A DNA stretch of 64,000 nucleotides from Hallella mizrahii (lineage in GTDB: Bacteria; Bacteroidota; Bacteroidia; Bacteroidales; Bacteroidaceae): contig NZ_VUNG01000011.1 of NCBI RefSeq assembly GCF_009695775.1, positions 23,348 through 87,347 of the forward strand. Direction: 5' to 3'. The translations under genes and the position numbers were made by a program. Below, piece after piece: positions 1 through 8,135 of the stretch (the stretch's first letter is position 1; every line of letters begins with the position of its first letter). The notes under the pieces are model-generated. The model had not been told where the DNA came from. It was given only the letters and a program-made list of their open reading frames with translations, and searched no databases.

Positions 1-2504
1 GCATCTACGCTGCAAACATCAACCACCGCCACATACAACAGAAGGATTTCCACTGGTACAGCGTGCTCAACAGCCGCTTCCCCACTGACGAGATTACCTG
101 CGTGCGCGCTACCACGCCCACCACCATTTGGGCGGGCACGGTGGGCGGTCTCATCCGCTGCGACTTCTCCAAAGGACTGGACCGGATGACCTACCATGTA
201 CTCTCTGAGCGCAATGGCTTATCGAACAACAACATCAAATCACTCATCACCGACCGCTATGGCTATCTGTGGGCTGGTACCGACAACGGACTCTCACGTA
301 TAGATCCACGCGACAACTACATCCGGCGCTACCAGCTCACCAACGACGTACTGGGCAACGCCTTCGCCGAGAACTGTGCGCTGCGCCTGGCCGACGGACG
401 CATCGTCTTCGGCACCGGCAACGGCATGGTCACCATCAACCCCGCACGTGAGCGCCAGCACCATCGCGTTGCTGCACCCCGCGTGATGGTCACCGACCTG
501 CTCGTCAACGGCATCTCTGTCTACGAGGCACTCGACACCACCGTGCTCAGTCAGCCACTGCAAAGCACCGACAAAATCACACTCAGCCACAACCAAAACT
601 CGCTTACCATCCACTTTTCCTCCTTCGCCTACAGCAATATCCAGGCACAACTCTACCAATATTATATGGAAGGCGTCGACCACCAGTGGCGACCGGTGAC
701 AGCCATTCCACGCGCTGAATACTCCAATCTCGCACCAGGAACATACGTCTTCCACGTGCGCACCGTAACGCAGAATGCCGTAGGCGCAGAACGCACTCTC
801 ACCATCCACATCAGTGAACCATGGTACAACACCTGGTGGGCATGGACGTTCTACCTCGCGCTGTTTGCCGCCGTCATCCTCTATGTATACCGCAACGGAC
901 GCGAAAGACTGAGGCTCCACCAGCAAATGAAAATGGAAAAACAACTCACCGAGATGCGCACCTCGTTCTTCACACACGTCACCCATGAGTTCCGTACACC
1001 GCTGGCCGTACTTTCCTACGCCGTGGAGAACATCGCAAAACCCGAGAGACCCTCACGCAAGGACATCCAGACTGCACAACGCGGCATACACCGACTCATG
1101 CGCCTCGTCAACCAGTTTCTCGAGTTCCGACGACTTAGCACCGGCAACATACGACTGCAAGTGGAGTGCCATGACATCATCGCCTTCCTTCGCGACATAT
1201 ATCAGGATCTATGGGGCATGGCAACGCAAAAGCACCTGAACTATAATTTCTCGGCGTTTGCCAAGTCGTTCACCATAGCCTTTGACCCGCAGGCTGTAGA
1301 GACCATCGTCTACAACCTGCTCTCCAACGCCGTGAAATACACGCCCGAGAAGGGAGAGGTGACGATCTCCGTCCGACAGGACAACGACGCACATCTGCTC
1401 GTTATCACCGTGGAAGACGACGGACCGGGGCTCAGTACCGACCAGCAGCAGCGCGTCTTCCATCCCTACATGAGCGGCTATATCTCGCACAACGGCATGG
1501 GCATCGGACTCTACACGGCCTACAACATGGCCAAAGTCCACCACGGCACGCTCATCTACCAGCGTGTCGACACCAAAGGGGGCTCACGATTCATCTTCTC
1601 CATCCCCGACAACAACGATAGCTACAGTCCGGAAGAGTATCAAACAGTGACTACGCACGACGACAGCCAGGAACACAGACAAAGCCTGCAAATCATTCAG
1701 GACATGGCTCCCAATGCTCTCAACCACCAACTCGTGGCCATCATCGAGGACGCACCCGACATGCAGGAACAGATCAAGACTGAGGTAGGCAAATATTTTC
1801 GCACTGTGACATACAGCAACGGAGAGGATGCCGTGCGCGACATCGCCTTGCAACATCCCGACCTGCTGCTTTGCGACATCATGCTGCCCGGCATCAACGG
1901 CTACGACACCATCAGTGCCATCCGAAAACAAAAGGGTATGGACGACCTCCCCGTCATCATGCTCACCGCCCTCGACGACGAGGAGCATCAGATCAAAGGC
2001 TATCAGGCAGGAGCCGACGACTATATGGTCAAGCCATGCAACTACCGACTGCTCATCGCCCGTGCTATGCAGCTCATCAAGTGGAGGCAGCAGCGAAACA
2101 AGCAACAGCCCTCAAAGGAACACAAGACAACGGCGTCGCCCTCTGTCACCCTGTCACCGGTCGACGAGGTGATTCTCACCAGTCCTGCCGACAAGCGTTT
2201 CCGCGAACAGGTCGAAGTGCTTGTGGGGCAGCATCTCACCGATCAGAACTTCTCCATCGACCAGCTCGCTGCCATGCTCACCATGGGCCGTACAAAATTC
2301 TATGGCAAGATGAAGGAACTCTACGGCATGTCGCCCAACAAATATCTGATGAAACGTCGTATGGACAAGGCTGCCGAGCTACTGCTCGAGGGCAAGTACA
2401 CGGTTTCGGAAGTCAGCTACCGTGTGGGTATCCCCGACTCGTCGTACTTCAACAAATGCTTCAAGGCGGCCTTCGGCACGGTACCAAGCAAATACAGGGG
2501 ATAG
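1..2504 (+). CDS. Hybrid two-component sensor/regulator (HTCS), 5' end outside window
   Basis: This is the C-terminal part of a one-protein sensor kinase and transcription factor of the kind that controls Bacteroidetes polysaccharide loci. The frame is open from base 3, so the true start lies upstream; residue numbers here count from the GTG at 63. In order it shows two-component-regulator propeller repeats (about 1-130, with WAGT motifs), a Y_Y_Y-like domain (about 180-250), one membrane helix (about 258-276), a histidine kinase core with the phospho-accepting HEFRTPL histidine near 308 and a GxGxG-type ATPase region, a receiver domain with the aspartate in LLLCDIMLPG, and a C-terminal AraC-type DNA-binding domain. 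It probably senses an oligosaccharide in the periplasm and switches on the susC-susD genes just downstream. The ligand is not evident. Confidence 0.93.
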   Translation, partial: IYAANINHRHIQQKDFHWYSVLNSRFPTDEITCVRATTPTTIWAGTVGGLIRCDFSKGLDRMTYHVLSERNGLSNNNIKSLITDRYGYLWAGTDNGLSRIDPRDNYIRRYQLTNDVLGNAFAENCALRLADGRIVFGTGNGMVTINPARERQHHRVAAPRVMVTDLLVNGISVYEALDTTVLSQPLQSTDKITLSHNQNSLTIHFSSFAYSNIQAQLYQYYMEGVDHQWRPVTAIPRAEYSNLAPGTYVFHVRTVTQNAVGAERTLTIHISEPWYNTWWAWTFYLALFAAVILYVYRNGRERLRLHQQMKMEKQLTEMRTSFFTHVTHEFRTPLAVLSYAVENIAKPERPSRKDIQTAQRGIHRLMRLVNQFLEFRRLSTGNIRLQVECHDIIAFLRDIYQDLWGMATQKHLNYNFSAFAKSFTIAFDPQAVETIVYNLLSNAVKYTPEKGEVTISVRQDNDAHLLVITVEDDGPGLSTDQQQRVFHPYMSGYISHNGMGIGLYTAYNMAKVHHGTLIYQRVDTKGGSRFIFSIPDNNDSYSPEEYQTVTTHDDSQEHRQSLQIIQDMAPNALNHQLVAIIEDAPDMQEQIKTEVGKYFRTVTYSNGEDAVRDIALQHPDLLLCDIMLPGINGYDTISAIRKQKGMDDLPVIMLTALDDEEHQIKGYQAGADDYMVKPCNYRLLIARAMQLIKWRQQRNKQQPSKEHKTTASPSVTLSPVDEVILTSPADKRFREQVEVLVGQHLTDQNFSIDQLAAMLTMGRTKFYGKMKELYGMSPNKYLMKRRMDKAAELLLEGKYTVSEVSYRVGIPDSSYFNKCFKAAFGTVPSKYRG

Positions 2505-2566
2505 CAATGTGAGATGCCACTCTTTTCCCCATCCCTCCTCTCTTACCGTATCGCCCCTCTCAACAG

Positions 2567-2630
2567 CCTCACCCCAAGTCCCTCTCCCAAGAGAAAGGAG
2601 CTTGGGGTGAGGTTGTTTTTCTTCCTTTTC
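2567..2630 (+). terminator. Hairpin terminator of the HTCS gene; member of a palindromic repeat family
   Basis: A perfect 12-bp stem (CCTCACCCCAAG at 2567-2578 with its complement at 2601-2612) is followed by a T-rich run. The hairpin belongs to the same CCTCACCCC/CCCTCTCC family as the repeats at 53.56-53.87 kb and 55.29 kb. Confidence 0.7.
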
Positions 2631-2698
2631 TATAGGACAATCGTACGCAATTGCCGAGTTTCGTACAATTTCACCAAGCACAAAAGACAATATTACTT

Positions 2699-2706
2699 TA
2701 ATTTTG
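2699..2706 (+). promoter_or_regulatory. Bacteroidetes -7 box for the first susC
   Basis: TAATTTTG matches the TAnnTTTG -7 consensus, about 109 bases upstream of the chosen susC start. No clear -33 TTTG stands 19-20 bases upstream. It is the likely target promoter of the adjacent HTCS regulator (inference). Confidence 0.5.
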
Positions 2707-2814
2707 CATCGGTTCACAAAAACCAACAGACTAAAGACATGAATGCCTACAGCTAAAATGCCTACCACTCATCAAGATATTAACACCTACATCAATTATA
2801 AACGCCTAAAGCAA

Positions 2815-5800
2815 ATGAACCCATCCAACACGATTCAAGGCAAGAAAGCCTTGCGCACAGCATTCGTGGCAGCAGCACTGACGCTCACGCCTCCCTTCGC
2901 TGCCCCGCAAGCTACATGGGCCGAAAGCCTGCAACAAACCCAACAGGTCATCCGCGGCAACGTGGTTGACGAGAACGGTGAGGCTGTCATCGGTGCCACC
3001 ATCGTCGTCGTGGGAGGCAGTGCCGCACAGGGCACTGTCACCGATTTCGACGGCAACTTCTCCATTAAAGCTAAGCCTGGCTCTAAGCTGAAGATCTCGT
3101 ATATAGGATACATCACCAAGACCGTGACGGCCAGCACCAACATGCACGTCACGCTCAAGGAGGAAGCCACCAGCCTGCAAGGCGTAGAGGTTGTCGCCTA
3201 CGGTGTGCAGAAAAAAGTCACCGTCACCGGTGCCCTCTCTTCAGTGAAGGGCGAAGACCTCGTACGCACACCAGTAAGCTCGGTCAACAATGTGCTCGCC
3301 GGTCAACTCTCTGGTGTGACCACCGTGCAGTATTCCGGTGAGCCGGGTAGTGACGCCGCCACCATCTTTGTACGCGGCAAGGGCACATGGGTCGATACCA
3401 ACCCGCTGGTACAGATCGATGGCGTCGACGGATCACTCGACAACATCGACCCCAACGAGATTGAGAGTATCACCGTGCTCAAGGATGCTTCCGCCACCGC
3501 CGTCTTCGGTGTACGCGGCGCCAACGGCGTGATCCTCATCACCACCAAGCGTGGACAGGAAGGCAAAGCACGCATCGCCGCCTCAACCAACTTCTCCATC
3601 CTCGTGCCCAACCGCCTCATCAAGCAGGCCAGCAGCTACGACTACGCGATGTTCTACAACCAGATGGACGAGAACGACGGCTCGGGCCACCGCTTCTCCG
3701 ATGCTGTCATCCAGAAGTTCCGCGACGGCAGTGATCCCATCCGCTTCCCCAACACGCAGTGGACCGACTACGTGATGAAGAAGTCGACCATGCAGACACA
3801 GTCCAACCTCAGCATCTCCGGCGGCACGAAGAAGGTGAAGTACTTCATCAGCGCCAGCATGTACACCACAGGAGGACTCTTCAAGCAATTCGACCAGGAC
3901 TATGTCAACGATTTCCGCTATCACCGCTTCAACTATCGCGCCAACATCGACATCAACGTCACCAACACCACCACGTTAAGCGCTAACCTCAACGGCATCG
4001 TCGACGAAGCCAAAAAGCCATACAACGGCCAGGGATCCGCGGGTATCATTAAATATATGTATTACTCCACGCCGTTCTCCAGTCCCGGTATCATCGACGG
4101 ACGCTACATCATCAACTCAGCCAGCACCAAGGACAACCTTGACGGCAACGTGCTGCCCTTCGTCGGTGGTGACCCCTTGGGCAACTATTACAACAAGGGA
4201 TTCATGAACACCAACCGAAACAATCTCTCCATGGATCTCCAGATCAAGCAGGATCTCGGCATGATCACCAAAGGACTCTCCTGGCACGCCAAGGGCTCAT
4301 ACCACACCGATTATTATGTCTACAAGAACGGTAGCGCGACCGTAGCTACCTATAATCCTATTTGGAAAGGCCTCGACGACAACGGACAGAACATTTTCGG
4401 CTACCGCAAGAACGGCGACACTACAGAGCCAGCATACAACGAGAGCCGTAGCAAGGCAAGACAATGGTATTTTGAAACCGCCTTCAACTATAACCGTTCC
4501 TTCGGACTCAATACGATCACCGCCCTGGCCCTCTACAACCAAAGCCAGCAATACTATCCCAGCACCTACAGCGACATCCGCCACGGACTGCTCGGCTTCG
4601 TGGGCCGTGTAACCTATGACTGGAACAACCGCTACATGGCAGAGTTCAACGTGGGCTACAACGGTTCAGAGAACTTCGCGCCCAACAAGCGTTTCGGTTT
4701 CTTCCCCGCCGGCTCTCTCGGCTGGGTAGCCAGCGATGAGTCTTTCTTCAAGCCCATCAAGAAGGTGGTCAGCTTCCTCAAGCTGCGTGCCTCCTGGGGT
4801 CTCGTCGGTAACGACCGCATCGGTGGTACACGATTCATGTATCTGCCCGACGCCTACAACGTCAACCAAGGTGCGCTCTTCAACCGTACCGGCAAAGACG
4901 GCGGTTCTTATGGCTACAACTTCGGTGTGGAGAACGGAACGACAAAGCAAGGAGCTATCGAGGCACAGAAAAACAATCCCGACGTCACGTGGGAGAAAGC
5001 CTTCAAGCAGGACTACGGCTTCGACATCCGCTTCCTCCGCGACAAACTGGAGACCAGCTTCGACTACTATCGTGAGCACCGTACCGACATCCTGCTCATC
5101 GACCAGACCGCGCCGACCACGCTCGGCTTCTCGCTGCCTGCCGCCAACCTCGGTGAGGCAAAGTCGTGGGGATATGAGATCACTGTGACTTGGAACGACA
5201 AGATCGGCAAAGATTTCCGCTACTGGGTCAAGGGAAACCTTTCCTACAACCAAAACAAGGTGGTGGAGAGAAAGGAAGCTCCGCAGACCAACGAATATCA
5301 ATATCAGAAAAACCACCGCATCGGCGCAAGAAGCCAGTATAAGTTCTGGAAATACTACTACAAGGGCTGTGAGCAAGACTATATGAAGGAGTTCGGCGTC
5401 AAGTCGTTCCCTACGCAGATGGTTGCCAACCTCAAGCCCGGTGACGCTGTATACGTAGACCTCGACGGCAACGGCAAAATCGACGGCGACGACGCCAGCT
5501 ACAACTACGGCTTCACCGACGACCCGCAGTATATCGCCGGCCTGAACCTCGGCATGCAGTGGAAGAACTTCTCCTTCTCTGCCCAGCTCACCGGCGCGTG
5601 GAACGTCAGCCGTATGCTCAGCGACATCTTCCGCCAGCCGTTCTTCAGCTCCAACTCCACCACAGAGGGCGGTCTGCTCCAGTTTCAGGTCGAAAACACA
5701 TGGAATCCCAACAACCCCTCGCAGAGTGCTGAGTACCCAAGAGCCACCTGGACCAACGCCGCACAGAACTACGCCACCAGCACGCTCTACGAGAAAGATG

Positions 5801-6018
5801 CCAAATACCTCAGGCTGAAGACCATTCAAGTGGCCTATGACTTCCACTTCCCACTGATGAAGACCCTCGGCCTCAACCAGTTGCAACTGGCTCTGAGCGC
5901 CTACAACCTCTTCACCATCACTCCGTATAAGTGGGGCGACCCAGAGACTCGCGCCAGCAATGCGCCCTCCTACCCGCTCAACCGCACCTATACTGCAAGC
6001 CTGAAAGTAGCATTCTAA
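2815..6018 (+). CDS. susC: SusC-like TonB-dependent outer-membrane transporter (first pair)
   Basis: This is an outer-membrane TonB-dependent transporter of the SusC/RagA family, which forms the import barrel for oligosaccharides captured by its SusD lid. The start at 2815 is preferred over an in-frame ATG at 2743 because it places a signal peptide at residues 1-36. Residues 45-115 form a carboxypeptidase-regulatory-like domain (VIRGNVVDENGEAVIGA), followed by the LQGVEVVAYG TonB-box region near 121-130, the plug domain with VRG and DGVDG motifs, and a long beta-barrel ending TASLKVAF with the usual terminal aromatic residue. At 1067 aa the length is typical. The paired susD starts 16 bases downstream, so the two form an operon. 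Confidence 0.95.
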   Translation: MNPSNTIQGKKALRTAFVAAALTLTPPFAAPQATWAESLQQTQQVIRGNVVDENGEAVIGATIVVVGGSAAQGTVTDFDGNFSIKAKPGSKLKISYIGYITKTVTASTNMHVTLKEEATSLQGVEVVAYGVQKKVTVTGALSSVKGEDLVRTPVSSVNNVLAGQLSGVTTVQYSGEPGSDAATIFVRGKGTWVDTNPLVQIDGVDGSLDNIDPNEIESITVLKDASATAVFGVRGANGVILITTKRGQEGKARIAASTNFSILVPNRLIKQASSYDYAMFYNQMDENDGSGHRFSDAVIQKFRDGSDPIRFPNTQWTDYVMKKSTMQTQSNLSISGGTKKVKYFISASMYTTGGLFKQFDQDYVNDFRYHRFNYRANIDINVTNTTTLSANLNGIVDEAKKPYNGQGSAGIIKYMYYSTPFSSPGIIDGRYIINSASTKDNLDGNVLPFVGGDPLGNYYNKGFMNTNRNNLSMDLQIKQDLGMITKGLSWHAKGSYHTDYYVYKNGSATVATYNPIWKGLDDNGQNIFGYRKNGDTTEPAYNESRSKARQWYFETAFNYNRSFGLNTITALALYNQSQQYYPSTYSDIRHGLLGFVGRVTYDWNNRYMAEFNVGYNGSENFAPNKRFGFFPAGSLGWVASDESFFKPIKKVVSFLKLRASWGLVGNDRIGGTRFMYLPDAYNVNQGALFNRTGKDGGSYGYNFGVENGTTKQGAIEAQKNNPDVTWEKAFKQDYGFDIRFLRDKLETSFDYYREHRTDILLIDQTAPTTLGFSLPAANLGEAKSWGYEITVTWNDKIGKDFRYWVKGNLSYNQNKVVERKEAPQTNEYQYQKNHRIGARSQYKFWKYYYKGCEQDYMKEFGVKSFPTQMVANLKPGDAVYVDLDGNGKIDGDDASYNYGFTDDPQYIAGLNLGMQWKNFSFSAQLTGAWNVSRMLSDIFRQPFFSSNSTTEGGLLQFQVENTWNPNNPSQSAEYPRATWTNAAQNYATSTLYEKDAKYLRLKTIQVAYDFHFPLMKTLGLNQLQLALSAYNLFTITPYKWGDPETRASNAPSYPLNRTYTASLKVAF

Positions 6019-6034
6019 AAATAAAAACACTATC

Positions 6035-8092
6035 ATGAAACCACATATACAACTCTTCGCCGGAATCGCACTCGCTGCCCTCACCACGATCGCCACCACA
6101 TCGTGCACCGACGAAATCAAACTCGGCAGCAACGCGCTGGAGAAACCGTCGGGCTCCACGGTGACCAAGGATACGGTGTTCAACAGCCCGATCTACACCG
6201 AGCAGTTTCTCAACTCCATCTATGCCCTGCAATACTACGGACTGCCCTATAACGCCAACTGCGGCACATCGGCCAGTCCCTGGAGCGGCAAGTTCGACCA
6301 GCTCACGGACTGCTGGGTGATGCACTGGGACAACAACACCATCTACAAGGCCTACTACTCCGGTACACTCGATGCCAACCAGGATCCTTTGCTGTCCTAC
6401 AAGAACGACAACGTGTGGAAAGCCGTGCGCGCTGCCTGGCTGCTCATCGAGAACGTCAACGACGTGCCCGGACTCTCTGAGGAGAAAAAGCAGAGTTTCA
6501 TCGCCCAGGCCCGCTGCCTCATCGCCGCGCGCTACTTCGATCTCTTCGCTGTCTACGGCGGACTGCCCATCATCGACCACTCCTACTCGGGCACGGAAGG
6601 CGCTTACGACATGCCGCGCGCTACCCTCGACTCCACCGTCACCTTCATGGTCGACCAGCTCGACGAGGCCATCAACTCCGGTGCACTGCCCTGGGCCTAC
6701 AACGGCAACACCACCGAGACCGATGCCACGAACAATACCGGACGATGGACCAAGGCCGGAGCCATGGCTTTGAAAGCCAAGATTCTCACCTTTGCCGCTT
6801 CTCCTATTTATAATGCTGCACAAGGCTACTACGGCGGAAGCTCCGAAGCTGAGCAGAAGCACATGGTATGGTACGGCGACTTCAAGCAGGAGCGTTGGGA
6901 GAAAGCTCTCAAGGCCTGCCAGGACTTCTTCGATGCGCTCAACGCCAACGGATGGTATGAGCTGACACAGGCTGAGTCCAAGACTCCCGACGGCTACCGT
7001 CAGGCCTATCGCATGGGCTACGCCTATCAGGGCAGCAAGGAGATCCTCCACTCTACCCGCGTGGGTGGCATCGATGCCTTCAAGGCCGGTACCTACACTT
7101 GGCACCAGTGGCTCGACAACCCGGCCCGACAAAACTGTCTGCCTACGGAAGAATATGTAGAGATGTTCCCCTGGGCCGACGGCACGCCCTTCGACTGGAA
7201 GAGCGACAGCATCAAAGGCAAGGTAGAAGGCGCCAAGGGACAGCTCTTCTATAAATATGAGAAGGTGCGTGGCGGCTTTAAGAAAACGGCCAGCCGTGAC
7301 CCGCGCCTCTACGAGGAGTGCATCGTCAACGGACAGATGACCTCTCTCGACTGGACCACCGGCAAGTCCAACGGCGATGTCTACGAACTATGGGTCGGCG
7401 GTGCCGATGCCGGAAACTTCGTTGCCCGCTACGACGAGACAAGCAAGAAGATCGTCAAGACCGAAGCACTTTCCAAACGCTATGCTACCGGCTATGACCA
7501 GAACAAATACTACATGAACCAAGACTACCTGCGCAAATTCACGCAGTGGGTCTACCTCAGCCTCGACGAGATGTATCTGATGTATGCCGAGTGCCTCGCA
7601 CAGTGCGACCGCCTCGACGATGCTCTCAAACAAGTCGACATCGTTCGTGCACGTGTAGGACTGAAAGGTCTGGCACTGAAGAATCCCAGCCTCGACCTGC
7701 ACAACAACAAGCAAAACCTCATCAACGAGATACTGCGTGAGCGTGCCTGTGAGCTCGGACTGAGCAACAACCACTACTACGACATGATCCGCTACAAGCG
7801 TGGGGACTGGATGACCAAGAAGCTCCACGGACTCATCACTTATCGCATGGAACAGGGACCCACCGGTGGCTACATCCGTCAGTACATCCCCTGGAGAGGA
7901 GCCAACAAAGACGGTGGCGCCAAGGAGCCCACACGCTTTGAATACGAGAAGTTCACCATCCAGAACCGCCAGCACTATCTCTGGGACAAAGACCCGCAGT
8001 CGCAGGAAGTCGCCAAATGGTATCTGTGGCCCTTCCCGAAAACCGAAATCAACAAGCACTACGGCCTCGTGCAGAACCCCGGCTGGGAATGA
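6035..8092 (+). CDS. susD: SusD-like surface glycan-binding lipoprotein (first pair)
   Basis: This is a RagB/SusD-family outer-surface lipoprotein that caps the SusC barrel and binds the glycan. The N-terminus is a lipoprotein signal with the acylated cysteine at residue 24 (TTIATTSC). The body shows the alpha-helical tetratricopeptide-like pattern of the family (for example WLLIENVNDVPGL and ILRERACELGLSNNHYYDMIRYKRGDW split across the C-terminal half), and it ends with the family's PFPKTEI...NPGW tail. At 685 aa it is longer than a typical SusD (about 550 aa). It lies 16 bases after the first susC and 43 bases before the second, in one directional unit. Confidence 0.94.
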   Translation: MKPHIQLFAGIALAALTTIATTSCTDEIKLGSNALEKPSGSTVTKDTVFNSPIYTEQFLNSIYALQYYGLPYNANCGTSASPWSGKFDQLTDCWVMHWDNNTIYKAYYSGTLDANQDPLLSYKNDNVWKAVRAAWLLIENVNDVPGLSEEKKQSFIAQARCLIAARYFDLFAVYGGLPIIDHSYSGTEGAYDMPRATLDSTVTFMVDQLDEAINSGALPWAYNGNTTETDATNNTGRWTKAGAMALKAKILTFAASPIYNAAQGYYGGSSEAEQKHMVWYGDFKQERWEKALKACQDFFDALNANGWYELTQAESKTPDGYRQAYRMGYAYQGSKEILHSTRVGGIDAFKAGTYTWHQWLDNPARQNCLPTEEYVEMFPWADGTPFDWKSDSIKGKVEGAKGQLFYKYEKVRGGFKKTASRDPRLYEECIVNGQMTSLDWTTGKSNGDVYELWVGGADAGNFVARYDETSKKIVKTEALSKRYATGYDQNKYYMNQDYLRKFTQWVYLSLDEMYLMYAECLAQCDRLDDALKQVDIVRARVGLKGLALKNPSLDLHNNKQNLINEILRERACELGLSNNHYYDMIRYKRGDWMTKKLHGLITYRMEQGPTGGYIRQYIPWRGANKDGGAKEPTRFEYEKFTIQNRQHYLWDKDPQSQEVAKWYLWPFPKTEINKHYGLVQNPGWE

Positions 8093-8135
8093 TGCATGTG
8101 AAGCGCCTTACTTCCTTTAAGCACTAATAACGAAT

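Noticed and set aside
2743..2814. Upstream start for the first susC
   Set aside because: It would place 24 residues before the signal peptide; the ATG at 2815 gives a normal export signal.
4666..6183. Long antisense open frame (505 codons) opposite the first susC
   Set aside because: It mirrors a well-supported susC gene in GC-rich DNA; its residue mix (Val/Ala/Glu/Leu runs) is typical of an antisense shadow.
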